Below are positions 17,452 through 25,761 of a stretch of DNA of 59,962 nt, piece by piece. This DNA is from MADRE2 sp964397015 (lineage in GTDB: Bacteria > Desulfobacterota > Desulfobacteria > Desulfobacterales > Desulfobacteraceae). The notes below the pieces were generated by a model, which was given only the letters and a program-made list of their open reading frames with translations, made no database searches and was not told where the DNA came from. Every line of letters begins with the position of its first letter. Position 1 is the first letter of the stretch. Where the stretch lies: assembly GCA_964397015.1 (NCBI GenBank), contig CAYNHL010000006.1, positions 1 through 59,962 of the forward strand, given 5' to 3'. The translations under genes and the position numbers were made by a program.

Positions 17452-18612
17452 TTACCCCTGCCGCCTGAGCCAGGAAAGACCCTTGGATGATTTTTCCGTC
17501 CCTGCCGGCTGCTGCTGTTGCTGGGAATCTACAGGTTTTTTGTCATCTAAAGCCCCGTCTTCCGGCTCGGTCTGGGTTGCCGCCGGCTGGATGCTCTGTT
17601 TTGAGTAGCCCCATTTGTAGCGGCCGAATTTAAGATAACCGTACACATTGTTGAACCTGGGATCCTGATCTTTGGAAATCGGAATGACATTGCCTTCGAT
17701 ATTGGGGGCCAGATATTTAAACAGCTCGAGGCTCCCGCCCCCGGTAAGAACAATGGAATCTATGTCCCAGTCATTTTCCCACAACCGGTTCAAATCCGAT
17801 GCTATGGCGGAAGCCGCATGATTGTAAACCCTTTTGGTCAGGTTGGAAATATTGTATTCCTTGCCCCGGATTTTAATTACCCCGGATTCCGTGAACTTGA
17901 ACATCCGGTAAAGCTCGATATTAATATTGCTTTCCTGCCTGAGCTTGTTGGCGATAACGGAAAAGCATTTGGAAATGCCCGTATCCATGGTGGAAGACCC
18001 CCTTTCAATATACTGAAGGCGGTCGAAAATGCTGAAATCGGATGTTTTGTAACCTATGTCCACCACCCCTATCTTCTGGGCTGCCAGGGATTTATTGTGA
18101 ATTCTTCCTGAATCGTCGAAAATCAGGTTGAAAATACTGCCGATGGGCTGGGGGATCACCATGACCTGGTCAATGGTAACGGTTTTTCTTGTTTTTTCGC
18201 CATTGGGAGAATGAAAGGTGATATCATGGGTTCCCTTGATGATATCTTTTAATATTCTGCTGTCCCGTTTCAGGTATCCAACCGGCAGGCCCGATACCAC
18301 CTTGACAGGAGCGCTGGTGTCACAGCACAGGGAAACAGCCGCAATGGCGAGAATCCTGACGAATTCTTTGACAAATTTTTCCTGGTCAAGGGTATATTCA
18401 CGGATACTGGATTGCAGTTCGGCAAAATCACCTAGAAAATAGGAACGGTCTTCCAGTGTCATGTGCAGAGTGGACAAAGGAGACTGGTTGCCCAAAGAGG
18501 TCTGAAACTGGATATCGGCAGCATCTCCGATAAGTGATTTGAATATGACGCTGTTCTTGCCGTTGTATGCTTTTGTAAAACCGAATCCCACGTCGATTCC
18601 TACAATTTCCAT
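17452..18612 (-). CDS. ParM/StbA-like actin family ATPase
   Basis: This is a 386-residue actin-fold protein related to the plasmid-segregation filament ParM and archaeal/phage actin-like proteins. Visible motifs are phosphate 1 (GIDVGFGFTKAY, residues 4-15), phosphate 2 (VVDIGYKTSDFSIF, near 193) and the adenosine motif LTGGGSLELF (near 297). After the actin fold a low-complexity tail of about 50 residues carries a run of five glutamines and ends in SWLRRQG, unusual for ParM. The start has an excellent GGGAGGA site. I see no DNA-binding adaptor (ParR) or centromere-like repeat array beside it; LarB follows by 17 bases. Its cellular role is unknown. Confidence 0.78.
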   Translation of the reverse strand: MEIVGIDVGFGFTKAYNGKNSVIFKSLIGDAADIQFQTSLGNQSPLSTLHMTLEDRSYFLGDFAELQSSIREYTLDQEKFVKEFVRILAIAAVSLCCDTSAPVKVVSGLPVGYLKRDSRILKDIIKGTHDITFHSPNGEKTRKTVTIDQVMVIPQPIGSIFNLIFDDSGRIHNKSLAAQKIGVVDIGYKTSDFSIFDRLQYIERGSSTMDTGISKCFSVIANKLRQESNINIELYRMFKFTESGVIKIRGKEYNISNLTKRVYNHAASAIASDLNRLWENDWDIDSIVLTGGGSLELFKYLAPNIEGNVIPISKDQDPRFNNVYGYLKFGRYKWGYSKQSIQPAATQTEPEDGALDDKKPVDSQQQQQPAGTEKSSKGLSWLRRQG

Positions 18613-18796
18613 GATGTATCCTCCCTCGTCTGGGTCACTGTAGCCGGATTACTGCGGAAATTACCGTTGAAATAGAGATAGCACCTTCTCTTTGCAGGAG
18701 TCAAGCAATAATGATTTAGGAGACCCGTCTTTCTTGCACAAATCAATGGAATAGGATAAATAAAAGGTGGATGTTAACAGAACAAGACACGATATA

Positions 18797-19531
18797 ATGG
18801 AAAAAGATACTGTATTTAAAAAAAAGATGGGTCAGGTACCGCCGTTTGCCTTTGACGATGCAGTTACCCGGGTTTTTGACGACATGCTGACCCGTTCGGT
18901 ACCGCTGTACAGCCAGAACTTGAAACTGCTTGCAAAACTGACACGCACATTTTACCGGCCCGGAACCAGTATCTACGATATGGGTTGCTCCCACGGAAAT
19001 TTCGGTATAACACTTATGGATGCTTTTGAAAATTACCCGTTTAAAATGATTGGGGTGGACAGTTCCAGGCCGATGATAGACAGGTACAAAGAAAGACTGC
19101 AGGGCGGAAATAAAAGCGGGCGGCAGATTGTTCTTGTCTGTGACACCATGGAAAATACAAAAATTGAAAATGCCTCAGTCGTGGTTGTCAACCTGACTTT
19201 GCAGTTTGTCCTCCCTGACCGGCGGGATGCCATTATCAGGCGGATTCATAAAGGTCTTATACCCGGGGGGGTGCTCTTGCTCACGGAAAAAACCGTACAC
19301 AGCGATCCTTTTTTCCAAGAGCTGCAGACCGAGTTTTACTGTTCTTTCAAGCGTGAAAACGGGTATTCTGATCTTGAAATCAGCCAGAAGCGTGACGCCC
19401 TTGAAAAAGTACTGATTCCGGATACCATTGAAACCCACGAAAAGCGGATAAAGGAAGCCGGTTTCGTGTTTTTTGAAACCTGGTTGAAATGGTTCAATTT
19501 TGCAGGCATGATCGCATTCAAGGGAATATGA
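18797..19531 (+). CDS. cmoA: Carboxy-S-adenosyl-L-methionine synthase
   Basis: CmoA makes carboxy-SAM from SAM and prephenate; CmoB uses it to modify wobble uridine 34 of tRNAs. The protein (about 244 residues) follows E. coli CmoA closely: FDDAVTRVFDDMLTRSVPLYS, the SAM motif YDMGCSHGNFG, VDSSRPMIDRY, NLTLQFV and FKRENGYSDLEISQKRDALE. The frame is open from 18767, but the ATG at 18797 gives the family-typical MEKDTVF start, so I use it, although its ribosome site is weak and AAGG lies before the earlier ATG. It ends 3 bases before cmoB. Confidence 0.92.
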   Translation: MEKDTVFKKKMGQVPPFAFDDAVTRVFDDMLTRSVPLYSQNLKLLAKLTRTFYRPGTSIYDMGCSHGNFGITLMDAFENYPFKMIGVDSSRPMIDRYKERLQGGNKSGRQIVLVCDTMENTKIENASVVVVNLTLQFVLPDRRDAIIRRIHKGLIPGGVLLLTEKTVHSDPFFQELQTEFYCSFKRENGYSDLEISQKRDALEKVLIPDTIETHEKRIKEAGFVFFETWLKWFNFAGMIAFKGI

Positions 19532-19534
19532 CCC

Positions 19535-20503
19535 ATGCGCCGGCTGCTGCAGCATTCCAGGGACCTGAATCTCGAGCCTTTTCATGATGCGCTTGAACGT
19601 GTCATAAAGGCGAAAGAAAAGTTTTTGCGCCATCCAAAGGGAAATTATCTTAAATTCAAACAGGTGGTAGACAATATCCCTGACCTGGTTCCCCAAAATG
19701 TGAACCTTGATTCGGATGTTCTGGAAATCGGATCTTCTTTTCAGCTTGACCCCGACACCTCCACAAAACTCAGGCACAGTCTCATGCAGCTTTGTCCATG
19801 GCGGAAGGGACCCTTCAATGTTTTCGGAATTCACATCGATGCTGAATGGCAGTCCTGGTTGAAATGGAACCGGGTCAAGGACCGGATCAGGCCGCTTAAA
19901 GGGGCACGCATCCTGGATATCGGCTCCAGCTCCGGGTATTACATGTTCAGGATGGCCCACCATGGGCCGGCAATGGTACTGGGCCTTGAACCACAGAGCG
20001 CCTTTTATTACCAGTACCTTGCGCTCCAGAAGTTTCTGCGGCTCGATACGGTGTTCTGCCTGCCCGTTGTGTTCAATGAACTGCCCTCGATGCCGGACTG
20101 TTTTGACATGGTTTTCTGCATGGGCATCCTTTACCACCGCAGATCCCCGGTGGATATGCTCTGCAATATACGTGACATGATGAAAAAAGGCGGACAGATC
20201 GTGGTTGAAACCCTTGTGATCGAATCTGAATCAAATATATGTCTTTTTCCCCGTGACAGGTATGCCAAGATGCGAAATATCTATTTTATTCCGGATATAT
20301 ACTGCCTTGATTCCTGGCTGTCGCGCGCCGGGTTTTCAGATATCCGCTGTATTGACATTACCCCGACCACAAATATTGAGCAGCGAAAAACCGAATGGAT
20401 TCAAACCGAATCACTCAAAGATTTTCTGGATCCTGAAAATCATGAAAAAACCGTGGAAGGTTATCCTGCACCGGTACGGGCCATATTCACGGCATCGGCC
20501 TGA
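19535..20503 (+). CDS. cmoB: tRNA U34 carboxymethyltransferase
   Basis: CmoB transfers the carboxymethyl group of carboxy-SAM to 5-hydroxyuridine 34, giving the cmo5U wobble base that widens codon reading. The 322-residue protein matches the E. coli length of about 323. Recognisable are PWRKGPFNVFGIHIDAEWQS, the SAM motif ILDIGSSSGYYM, GLEPQSAFYYQY, MGILYHRRSPVDML and NIYFIPD. It is coupled to cmoA with a 3-base gap. The pair is better known in Gammaproteobacteria, but both members here look complete. Confidence 0.93.
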   Translation: MRRLLQHSRDLNLEPFHDALERVIKAKEKFLRHPKGNYLKFKQVVDNIPDLVPQNVNLDSDVLEIGSSFQLDPDTSTKLRHSLMQLCPWRKGPFNVFGIHIDAEWQSWLKWNRVKDRIRPLKGARILDIGSSSGYYMFRMAHHGPAMVLGLEPQSAFYYQYLALQKFLRLDTVFCLPVVFNELPSMPDCFDMVFCMGILYHRRSPVDMLCNIRDMMKKGGQIVVETLVIESESNICLFPRDRYAKMRNIYFIPDIYCLDSWLSRAGFSDIRCIDITPTTNIEQRKTEWIQTESLKDFLDPENHEKTVEGYPAPVRAIFTASA

Positions 20504-20548
20504 CTCGATGCAAAAGGGCGTAATGCCGGTTTTACGGCCGTTTTGTCG

Positions 20549-21400
20549 TTACAAAGTGACCTGCCACCCGGCATTGGCAAAGGCGAACTTGTCCTTGAAA
20601 CGATGGCGCATGGCCGCGGCTGCTGCATTTCCTGTACAGTGGGCTGCGGCAACCAGGTCGAAACCGTAGGATTCAAACGCCTGCATGCTTTGGTCCAGCT
20701 GATTTTGTGATCCGATAAAGCCTAAATGGGTCCCCCCGATGATGCCAAAAAACTTCCTGTGGCCGGTCTTTTGTTCAAAATGCCGGATGATGTTGACAAT
20801 GCCGGCATGGGCGCATCCGGTCACGATGACAGGCCCGGAAGCGGTTTCCACCAGAAGAGAGATATCATCCACGACAGGATCTGTCTCATATCCTTTATCA
20901 GTGGCAATTTTCAAATGCTCGTCCTGTTTTTCAAAATCGGTGACCCTTGGGACCTGCCCGGAAAACCAGATGCCTGTCGACAGTTGTGTGAAGTCGCGGT
21001 AGAAGGTGAAAGGTGTTTGAAAATGGGATTCAAGATATCTTTGGCTCTGCTGGATGCCGATATAATTGAAAACCGGACCGTCCCGGGTTTCGACTCTGGA
21101 GTATCTGGGACGAAAAATTTCAGGATGACCTATGACCCTGATACCGGGATTTGGAGGAAAAATATCTGTCAGGCCCCCGGTATGGTCAAAATGGCCGTGA
21201 CTGATCACCACCGTTTCAATTTGTGACAGATCGATTCCAAGAGTGCGGGCATTGGATGCCAGGGTCATGCCCTGGCCGGTGTCCAGCAGTGTTTTGGAAA
21301 AATCGGTTTCGATCAGGGCACTGAACCCGTGTTCACCCATCAGATTCCTGCGGTCACTGCTGCGGTTTTCGCACAGCACTGTTATTCTTGTTTTTTCCAT
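20549..21400 (-). CDS. Metallo-beta-lactamase-fold hydrolase (COG1237-like)
   Basis: This is a cytoplasmic zinc hydrolase of 283 residues. The metal motif HGHFDHTGG lies at residues 68-76; later histidines occur in VTGCAHAGI and IGGTHLGF and in AAHCTG. This arrangement resembles proteins annotated as dihydropterin-ribofuranosyl-aminobenzene phosphate synthases in the methanopterin pathway. That annotation is unlikely to describe the role here; I would leave the substrate open. AAGGA lies 5 bases before the ATG. It is convergent with cmoB and is probably read with the histidine phosphatase gene 36 bases upstream. Confidence 0.75.
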   Translation of the reverse strand: MEKTRITVLCENRSSDRRNLMGEHGFSALIETDFSKTLLDTGQGMTLASNARTLGIDLSQIETVVISHGHFDHTGGLTDIFPPNPGIRVIGHPEIFRPRYSRVETRDGPVFNYIGIQQSQRYLESHFQTPFTFYRDFTQLSTGIWFSGQVPRVTDFEKQDEHLKIATDKGYETDPVVDDISLLVETASGPVIVTGCAHAGIVNIIRHFEQKTGHRKFFGIIGGTHLGFIGSQNQLDQSMQAFESYGFDLVAAAHCTGNAAAAAMRHRFKDKFAFANAGWQVTL

Positions 21401-21436
21401 GGGAGTCCTTGTTTGTTTTAAAAAATCAATGCAGTA

Positions 21437-22159
21437 TCATAAATCATCTATCCTGGTGTGAGGAAGTTTTCCCGGGTCCACATCAACGGGGGAATGGCCG
21501 GGGGAGATGAATTTCAGCCTGTCTTCTTTTCTGAAGCAGACAATGCCTTCAAGATAATTGATAACGGTATTTTCGGCAAAAGAGAGCTGCATTGCAAATT
21601 CCTTGACAGCAAAAAGGTTCCAGTCATGGGAGACGCACAGGGCTACCTGGCTGTCACCCAATTCATCCAGGCAGGCTGCCATATACCTGACCTGGGTGCC
21701 GGCCGCTGTTTCAGGGTCCAGTATAATGGAACTGGAAAGCTCTTTGTCAAACCATTTTTTTATCATAGCTTCGTTGCCAACTTCAACAGCCTGTGAAGCA
21801 ACACTGCGGATATCTTTGATATAAAAAGGGGTCAGGAGCATGGACACCTTTAGCGGATCAGGCAGAAGGGTTCCATGGGTCCGGGCAACCCCTTTGTCGA
21901 TCAAGTAGGCGGTTTCGATGCAACGGCCGAATGTGCTGGAGAAAAACCTGGGTGCAAGATCAGGCGGCAGACAGCTCCCGAAGTCCAGTGCCATTTTCTG
22001 ACCTTCCGGTGTCAAGGGCATGAATGGCTCCATTCCGGGAACACGTGTCTGGCATTTTTCCGAATGACGTATGAGAACGGCGATTTTTTTGATGCCTTCC
22101 CGGTGCAGGTCGTAAATTACCCGGCAGGTGCTTGGAGTGAATGTCTGTTTGTCAGTCAT
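21437..22159 (-). CDS. Histidine phosphatase superfamily protein
   Basis: This 240-residue protein has the phosphoglycerate-mutase-like histidine phosphatase fold. The catalytic motif reads LIRHSEK (Arg31-His32; serine instead of the common glycine). LTPEGQKMALDFG, an arginine in STFGRCIETA and the second histidine in CVSHDWNL complete the expected active site. The substrate is unknown. The start has only a weak ribosome site (AAAGG, about 15 bases away). It lies back to back with the helicase gene, with about 100 bases between, and upstream of the metallo-beta-lactamase-fold gene on the same strand. Confidence 0.76.
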   Translation of the reverse strand: MTDKQTFTPSTCRVIYDLHREGIKKIAVLIRHSEKCQTRVPGMEPFMPLTPEGQKMALDFGSCLPPDLAPRFFSSTFGRCIETAYLIDKGVARTHGTLLPDPLKVSMLLTPFYIKDIRSVASQAVEVGNEAMIKKWFDKELSSSIILDPETAAGTQVRYMAACLDELGDSQVALCVSHDWNLFAVKEFAMQLSFAENTVINYLEGIVCFRKEDRLKFISPGHSPVDVDPGKLPHTRIDDL

Positions 22160-22262
22160 ATGGATATTTTATGCCTTTTTTATGAGATCTTTTTTTTATA
22201 ATTGTTGAACTGTTTTCTTACCTTATGATATAGGACCTGTCAACTGAAAGGAAACAGTATTT

Positions 22263-25151
22263 GTGGCTCTGGATGACTATATCCAATCCCTGTTGAACTA
22301 CCGGGGATTTGCCGGTGATATTGTCTGTCACCGGGAAATTAAGGCTGCTGAAGCCCTTTATGAAACCGGCGGCAGGCCTGAAGACCCGGTACAGGAATCC
22401 ATTTTAAGACATCTTGGTATCGACAGCCTTTACGCTCATCAGGCAGCGGCCATCGATCTGATCAAAAGCAATTGTCATACAGTGATCGCTACGCCTACCG
22501 CATCGGGAAAATCCCTGATTTACAATATACCTGTACTGTCGCAACTGGCAAAGGACAGCGAATCAACCGCCCTGTATCTTTTCCCTCTTAAAGCCCTGGC
22601 AAGGGACCAGCTTGCCACCGTGCAGCAGCTTCTCAAAATTGTAGAAAAAGACTTATGTTCCGGATCACGCCTCTCTGCAGCTGTATATGACGGGGATGTA
22701 TCTGCCTATCAAAAGAAAAAAATAAGGCAGCAGCCCCCACATATTCTTTTGACCAATCCTGAAATGCTTCATTTGTCTTTGCTGGCCTGTCACGATTTGT
22801 GGAAATCGTTTTTCAGGCAGCTCAGGTACGTAATCGTGGATGAAGTTCATACCTATCGAGGAGTTATGGGATCTAACATGGCCTGGGTTTTCAGGCGGCT
22901 GTTGAGAATATGCGAAATATACGGATCAAGGCCGGTTTTTATTTTCTGTTCAGCCACCATTGCAAATCCAGTCGCTTTGACCCGTATGCTGACAGGCCTT
23001 GACGTGGCGCTTGTAGATAAAAGCACCGCTCCTACCGGCAAAAAACAGGTCGTGCTGATGAAAGGGATGGCAGGGGCCGCAAAGACCGCTGTTGATCTTG
23101 TGCACGCAGCCATGCACCGGCGACTGAGGACTATTGTATATACACAGTCCCGAAAAATTACCGAATTGATTGCCATCTGGAGTTCAGAGCGGGTCAGGTC
23201 CCTTTGTGATAAAATATCTGCATACCGTGCCGGTTTTTTACCGGATGAACGCCGTGAGATTGAGCAGCGGCTTTCGTCAGGCGACCTTTTGACCGTGGTA
23301 TCCACCAGCGCCCTGGAGCTGGGAATAGATATTGGAAACCTTGATATCTGTATCCTGGTCGGTTATCCCGGAACCATCATGTCCACCTGGCAAAGGGCCG
23401 GACGGGTCGGCAGGGAGGGAAACGATTCCCTGTTGATCCTTGTCGCCCATGAGGATGCACTGGACCAGTATTTTGTCAATCACCCGGAAGAATTTTTTAC
23501 AATGCCGCCGGAAACAGCCATTATCAATCCTGAAAATGAAATTATCCGGCAAAATCACCTGGAATGTGCCGCAGCCGAATTCGCCCTGGCTGCTGACGAG
23601 GCGCTGCTGAAAACCGGTGACGTTTTCAAGGCGGTAGAAGAACTCGAGGCGGCAGGCCGGCTGTTGAAAAGTGAACAGGGAAAGCTCTGGTACGCAGCCC
23701 GGCAGTCCCCGCACAGGCATGTCAACCTGAGGGGGACCGGCACTCACCTTTCCATATTTTTGCAGGGCACAAAAACGGTCCTTGGCGAGATGGACCGTCA
23801 CCGGGCTTTTTTCGAAGCCCATGAAGGAGCCGTGTATTTGCACCGGGGCGAGTCCTATGTAATTGTCGTGTTTGACCATGAACAGGGGGTGATACAGGCC
23901 AGGCCAGGGCAAGTGAATTATTTTACCCGGGCCATGTCCCATAAAGATACCAGTATTCTCGAGGTTCTTGAAACAAAAACCGTCAAAGGGACATCCATGG
24001 GATATGGCCGGCTGAAAATTTCGGAACAGGTGACAGGATATCAAAAAAAACAGGCGAACACTGGAAAAACCATAGGCACTGTTCCCCTGGATCTGCCGGT
24101 GATCGAATTTGAAACCCTGGGTATGTGGATCGACATCCCGGACAGCATAAAGGATTGTATCGAATCGATGCGCCTTCATTTCATGGGAGGCATCCATGCC
24201 CTGGAACATGCAGTCATCGGTATTCTGCCTTTGCTGATCATGACAGACAGAAACGATCTGGGCGGAATTTCAATTCCCCACCACCCCCAGACAAGAAGGG
24301 CGGCGGTTTTTGTTTATGATGGTGTGCCAGGCGGGCTTGGATTGACAAAAACCGCTTTTGAGCGAGCTTCAGAGTGTCTTGAATATACATCACGGGCCCT
24401 GGCTGGCTGCAAATGTGAAACCGGTTGTCCCTCCTGTGTACATTCCCCGAAATGCGGGTCGGGTAACAGGCCCATAGACAAGGCGGCCTGTATTCAGATT
24501 CTCGATATGCTCATGATGGATACCGGGGTTCAAAAAATCCCTGCTTTACCAGGGCGTATTCATATTACACGAGAGGTACTTGACAGACCCGTACAAGAAC
24601 AGGAACAAATAAAACAACCCGTTTCCTACGCAGTCCTTGATGTCGAAACTCAAAAATCAGCAGCCCAGGTCGGGGGATGGCATCTGGCGCGAAAGATGCA
24701 GGTCAGTTGTGCAGTTGTATACAATTCAATCACCAATGAGTTTGTACCGTATCTTCAAAAAGAAATTCCCAGGCTTGTTGAAGATCTCAAATCAGTTGAC
24801 CTGGTGATCGGATTCAACCTTGTCCGCTTCGATTACCAGGTGCTGTCAGGAGTGTGTGATTTTGATTTTCATTCTCTTCCCACGCTGGATCTGCTGATCA
24901 GTGTTCACAATCGTCTCGGATACCGGCTGTCCCTCGATCACCTGGCAAAAGAGACCCTGGGAGCGAAAAAAAGCGCCGACGGGCTCAAGGCACTGGAATG
25001 GTGGGCCGAAGGCCGGATTGACGATATTATCGAATACTGTACCCAGGATGTCCGGGTTACCCGGGACCTGTACCTGTTTGGGAAATCCGAAGGTTACCTG
25101 CTTTTCAGGAACAAGGCAAAGCACAAAGTCCGGGTTCCGGTGGACTGGTGA
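22263..25151 (+). CDS. MrfA-like DEAD/H helicase fused to a DEDD exonuclease
   Basis: This 962-residue protein joins two repair-type enzymes. Residues 1-770 form an SF2 helicase of the YprA/MrfA family with Walker A TPTASGKS (77-84), DEVH (193-196), CSATIANP, ALELGIDIG and RAGRVGREG, then a DUF1998 domain whose cysteine cluster (Cys716, 718, 722, 725 and a later CG) probably binds metal. From about 785 an RNase H-like 3'-5' exonuclease follows with a complete DEDDy set: Asp793 and Glu795 (DVE), Asp857 (RFDYQ), Tyr925 and Asp929 (YCTQDV). In Bacillus, separate MrfA and MrfB (YprA, YprB) act in repair of mitomycin damage. The start is GTG with AAAGGAAA upstream. The gene stands alone. Confidence 0.86.
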   Translation: MALDDYIQSLLNYRGFAGDIVCHREIKAAEALYETGGRPEDPVQESILRHLGIDSLYAHQAAAIDLIKSNCHTVIATPTASGKSLIYNIPVLSQLAKDSESTALYLFPLKALARDQLATVQQLLKIVEKDLCSGSRLSAAVYDGDVSAYQKKKIRQQPPHILLTNPEMLHLSLLACHDLWKSFFRQLRYVIVDEVHTYRGVMGSNMAWVFRRLLRICEIYGSRPVFIFCSATIANPVALTRMLTGLDVALVDKSTAPTGKKQVVLMKGMAGAAKTAVDLVHAAMHRRLRTIVYTQSRKITELIAIWSSERVRSLCDKISAYRAGFLPDERREIEQRLSSGDLLTVVSTSALELGIDIGNLDICILVGYPGTIMSTWQRAGRVGREGNDSLLILVAHEDALDQYFVNHPEEFFTMPPETAIINPENEIIRQNHLECAAAEFALAADEALLKTGDVFKAVEELEAAGRLLKSEQGKLWYAARQSPHRHVNLRGTGTHLSIFLQGTKTVLGEMDRHRAFFEAHEGAVYLHRGESYVIVVFDHEQGVIQARPGQVNYFTRAMSHKDTSILEVLETKTVKGTSMGYGRLKISEQVTGYQKKQANTGKTIGTVPLDLPVIEFETLGMWIDIPDSIKDCIESMRLHFMGGIHALEHAVIGILPLLIMTDRNDLGGISIPHHPQTRRAAVFVYDGVPGGLGLTKTAFERASECLEYTSRALAGCKCETGCPSCVHSPKCGSGNRPIDKAACIQILDMLMMDTGVQKIPALPGRIHITREVLDRPVQEQEQIKQPVSYAVLDVETQKSAAQVGGWHLARKMQVSCAVVYNSITNEFVPYLQKEIPRLVEDLKSVDLVIGFNLVRFDYQVLSGVCDFDFHSLPTLDLLISVHNRLGYRLSLDHLAKETLGAKKSADGLKALEWWAEGRIDDIIEYCTQDVRVTRDLYLFGKSEGYLLFRNKAKHKVRVPVDW

Positions 25152-25177
25152 GTATTTGCCCTTCTTTTGATTAAGCC

Positions 25178-25206
25178 TTGATTATTCAAATCATGTTAGC
25201 TATTAT
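25178..25206 (+). promoter_or_regulatory. Candidate promoter of the cytochrome-chemoreceptor operon
   Basis: TTGATT (25178-25183), an exact 17-base spacer and TATTAT (25201-25206) lie about 70 bases upstream of the cytochrome ATG in an AT-rich intergenic stretch. Confidence 0.45.
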
Positions 25207-25278
25207 TATCACGTTATTTTAAGTATTTAATTTCAACTCAAAAAACAGCATTTTACCTGAAATAATAAAGGGGGGACC

Positions 25279-25737
25279 ATGAAACCTTGTTTTTTTTTGT
25301 TTTTCGCCTTTTTTGTGGCATTTGGTATCCCTTTAAACTCGGCAGCCCAGGAAAAAGTATATGTCGGATCTGAATCCTGCCGGGACTGCCATGAGGGTGA
25401 ATACAACCGGTTCATGCAGTACGCCAAAAAAGCGAAATCATTCAACAATATCAAGAAAATGAAAACCAAGCTGACCCCCGAAGAATTTTTGTCCTGTTTT
25501 GAATGCCATACCACAGGATATGGGAAAAAAGGAGGATTTGTCTCTGAAACCGAAACTCCGGCCCTTAAAAATCCGGGGTGCGAAGTCTGCCATGGACCCG
25601 GCAGCCTTCACGTCGAAACCGAAGATCCTGACAACATAATTTATTCCGTCAGCCGGGAGAGCTGCACCAGGTGCCATAACAGTGAACGTATCGAAGTCTT
25701 CAACTTTGAACCATTGCTTTTCGGCGGCGCACACTAA
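25279..25737 (+). CDS. Periplasmic tetraheme cytochrome c
   Basis: This is a secreted 152-residue cytochrome. A signal peptide with a phenylalanine-rich core ends near residue 23 (NSAAQ). Four CxxCH heme sites follow: Cys34-His38 (CRDCH), Cys73-His77 (CFECH), Cys101-His105 (CEVCH) and Cys129-His133 (CTRCH). The opening VGSESCRDCH resembles cytochrome c-554-type proteins. It presumably carries electrons in the periplasm; the partners are unknown. AGGGGGG gives a strong ribosome site. The next gene, a chemoreceptor with its own heme motif, starts 24 bases later and shares the transcript. Confidence 0.85.
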   Translation: MKPCFFLFFAFFVAFGIPLNSAAQEKVYVGSESCRDCHEGEYNRFMQYAKKAKSFNNIKKMKTKLTPEEFLSCFECHTTGYGKKGGFVSETETPALKNPGCEVCHGPGSLHVETEDPDNIIYSVSRESCTRCHNSERIEVFNFEPLLFGGAH

Positions 25738-25761
25738 GGTTTTTTGATAAAGGAGATCGCG

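Noticed and set aside
20549..21400. Methanopterin biosynthesis function for the metallo-beta-lactamase-fold protein
   Set aside because: The name commonly attached to this family rests on archaeal annotation; no methanopterin gene is nearby, so only the fold is claimed.
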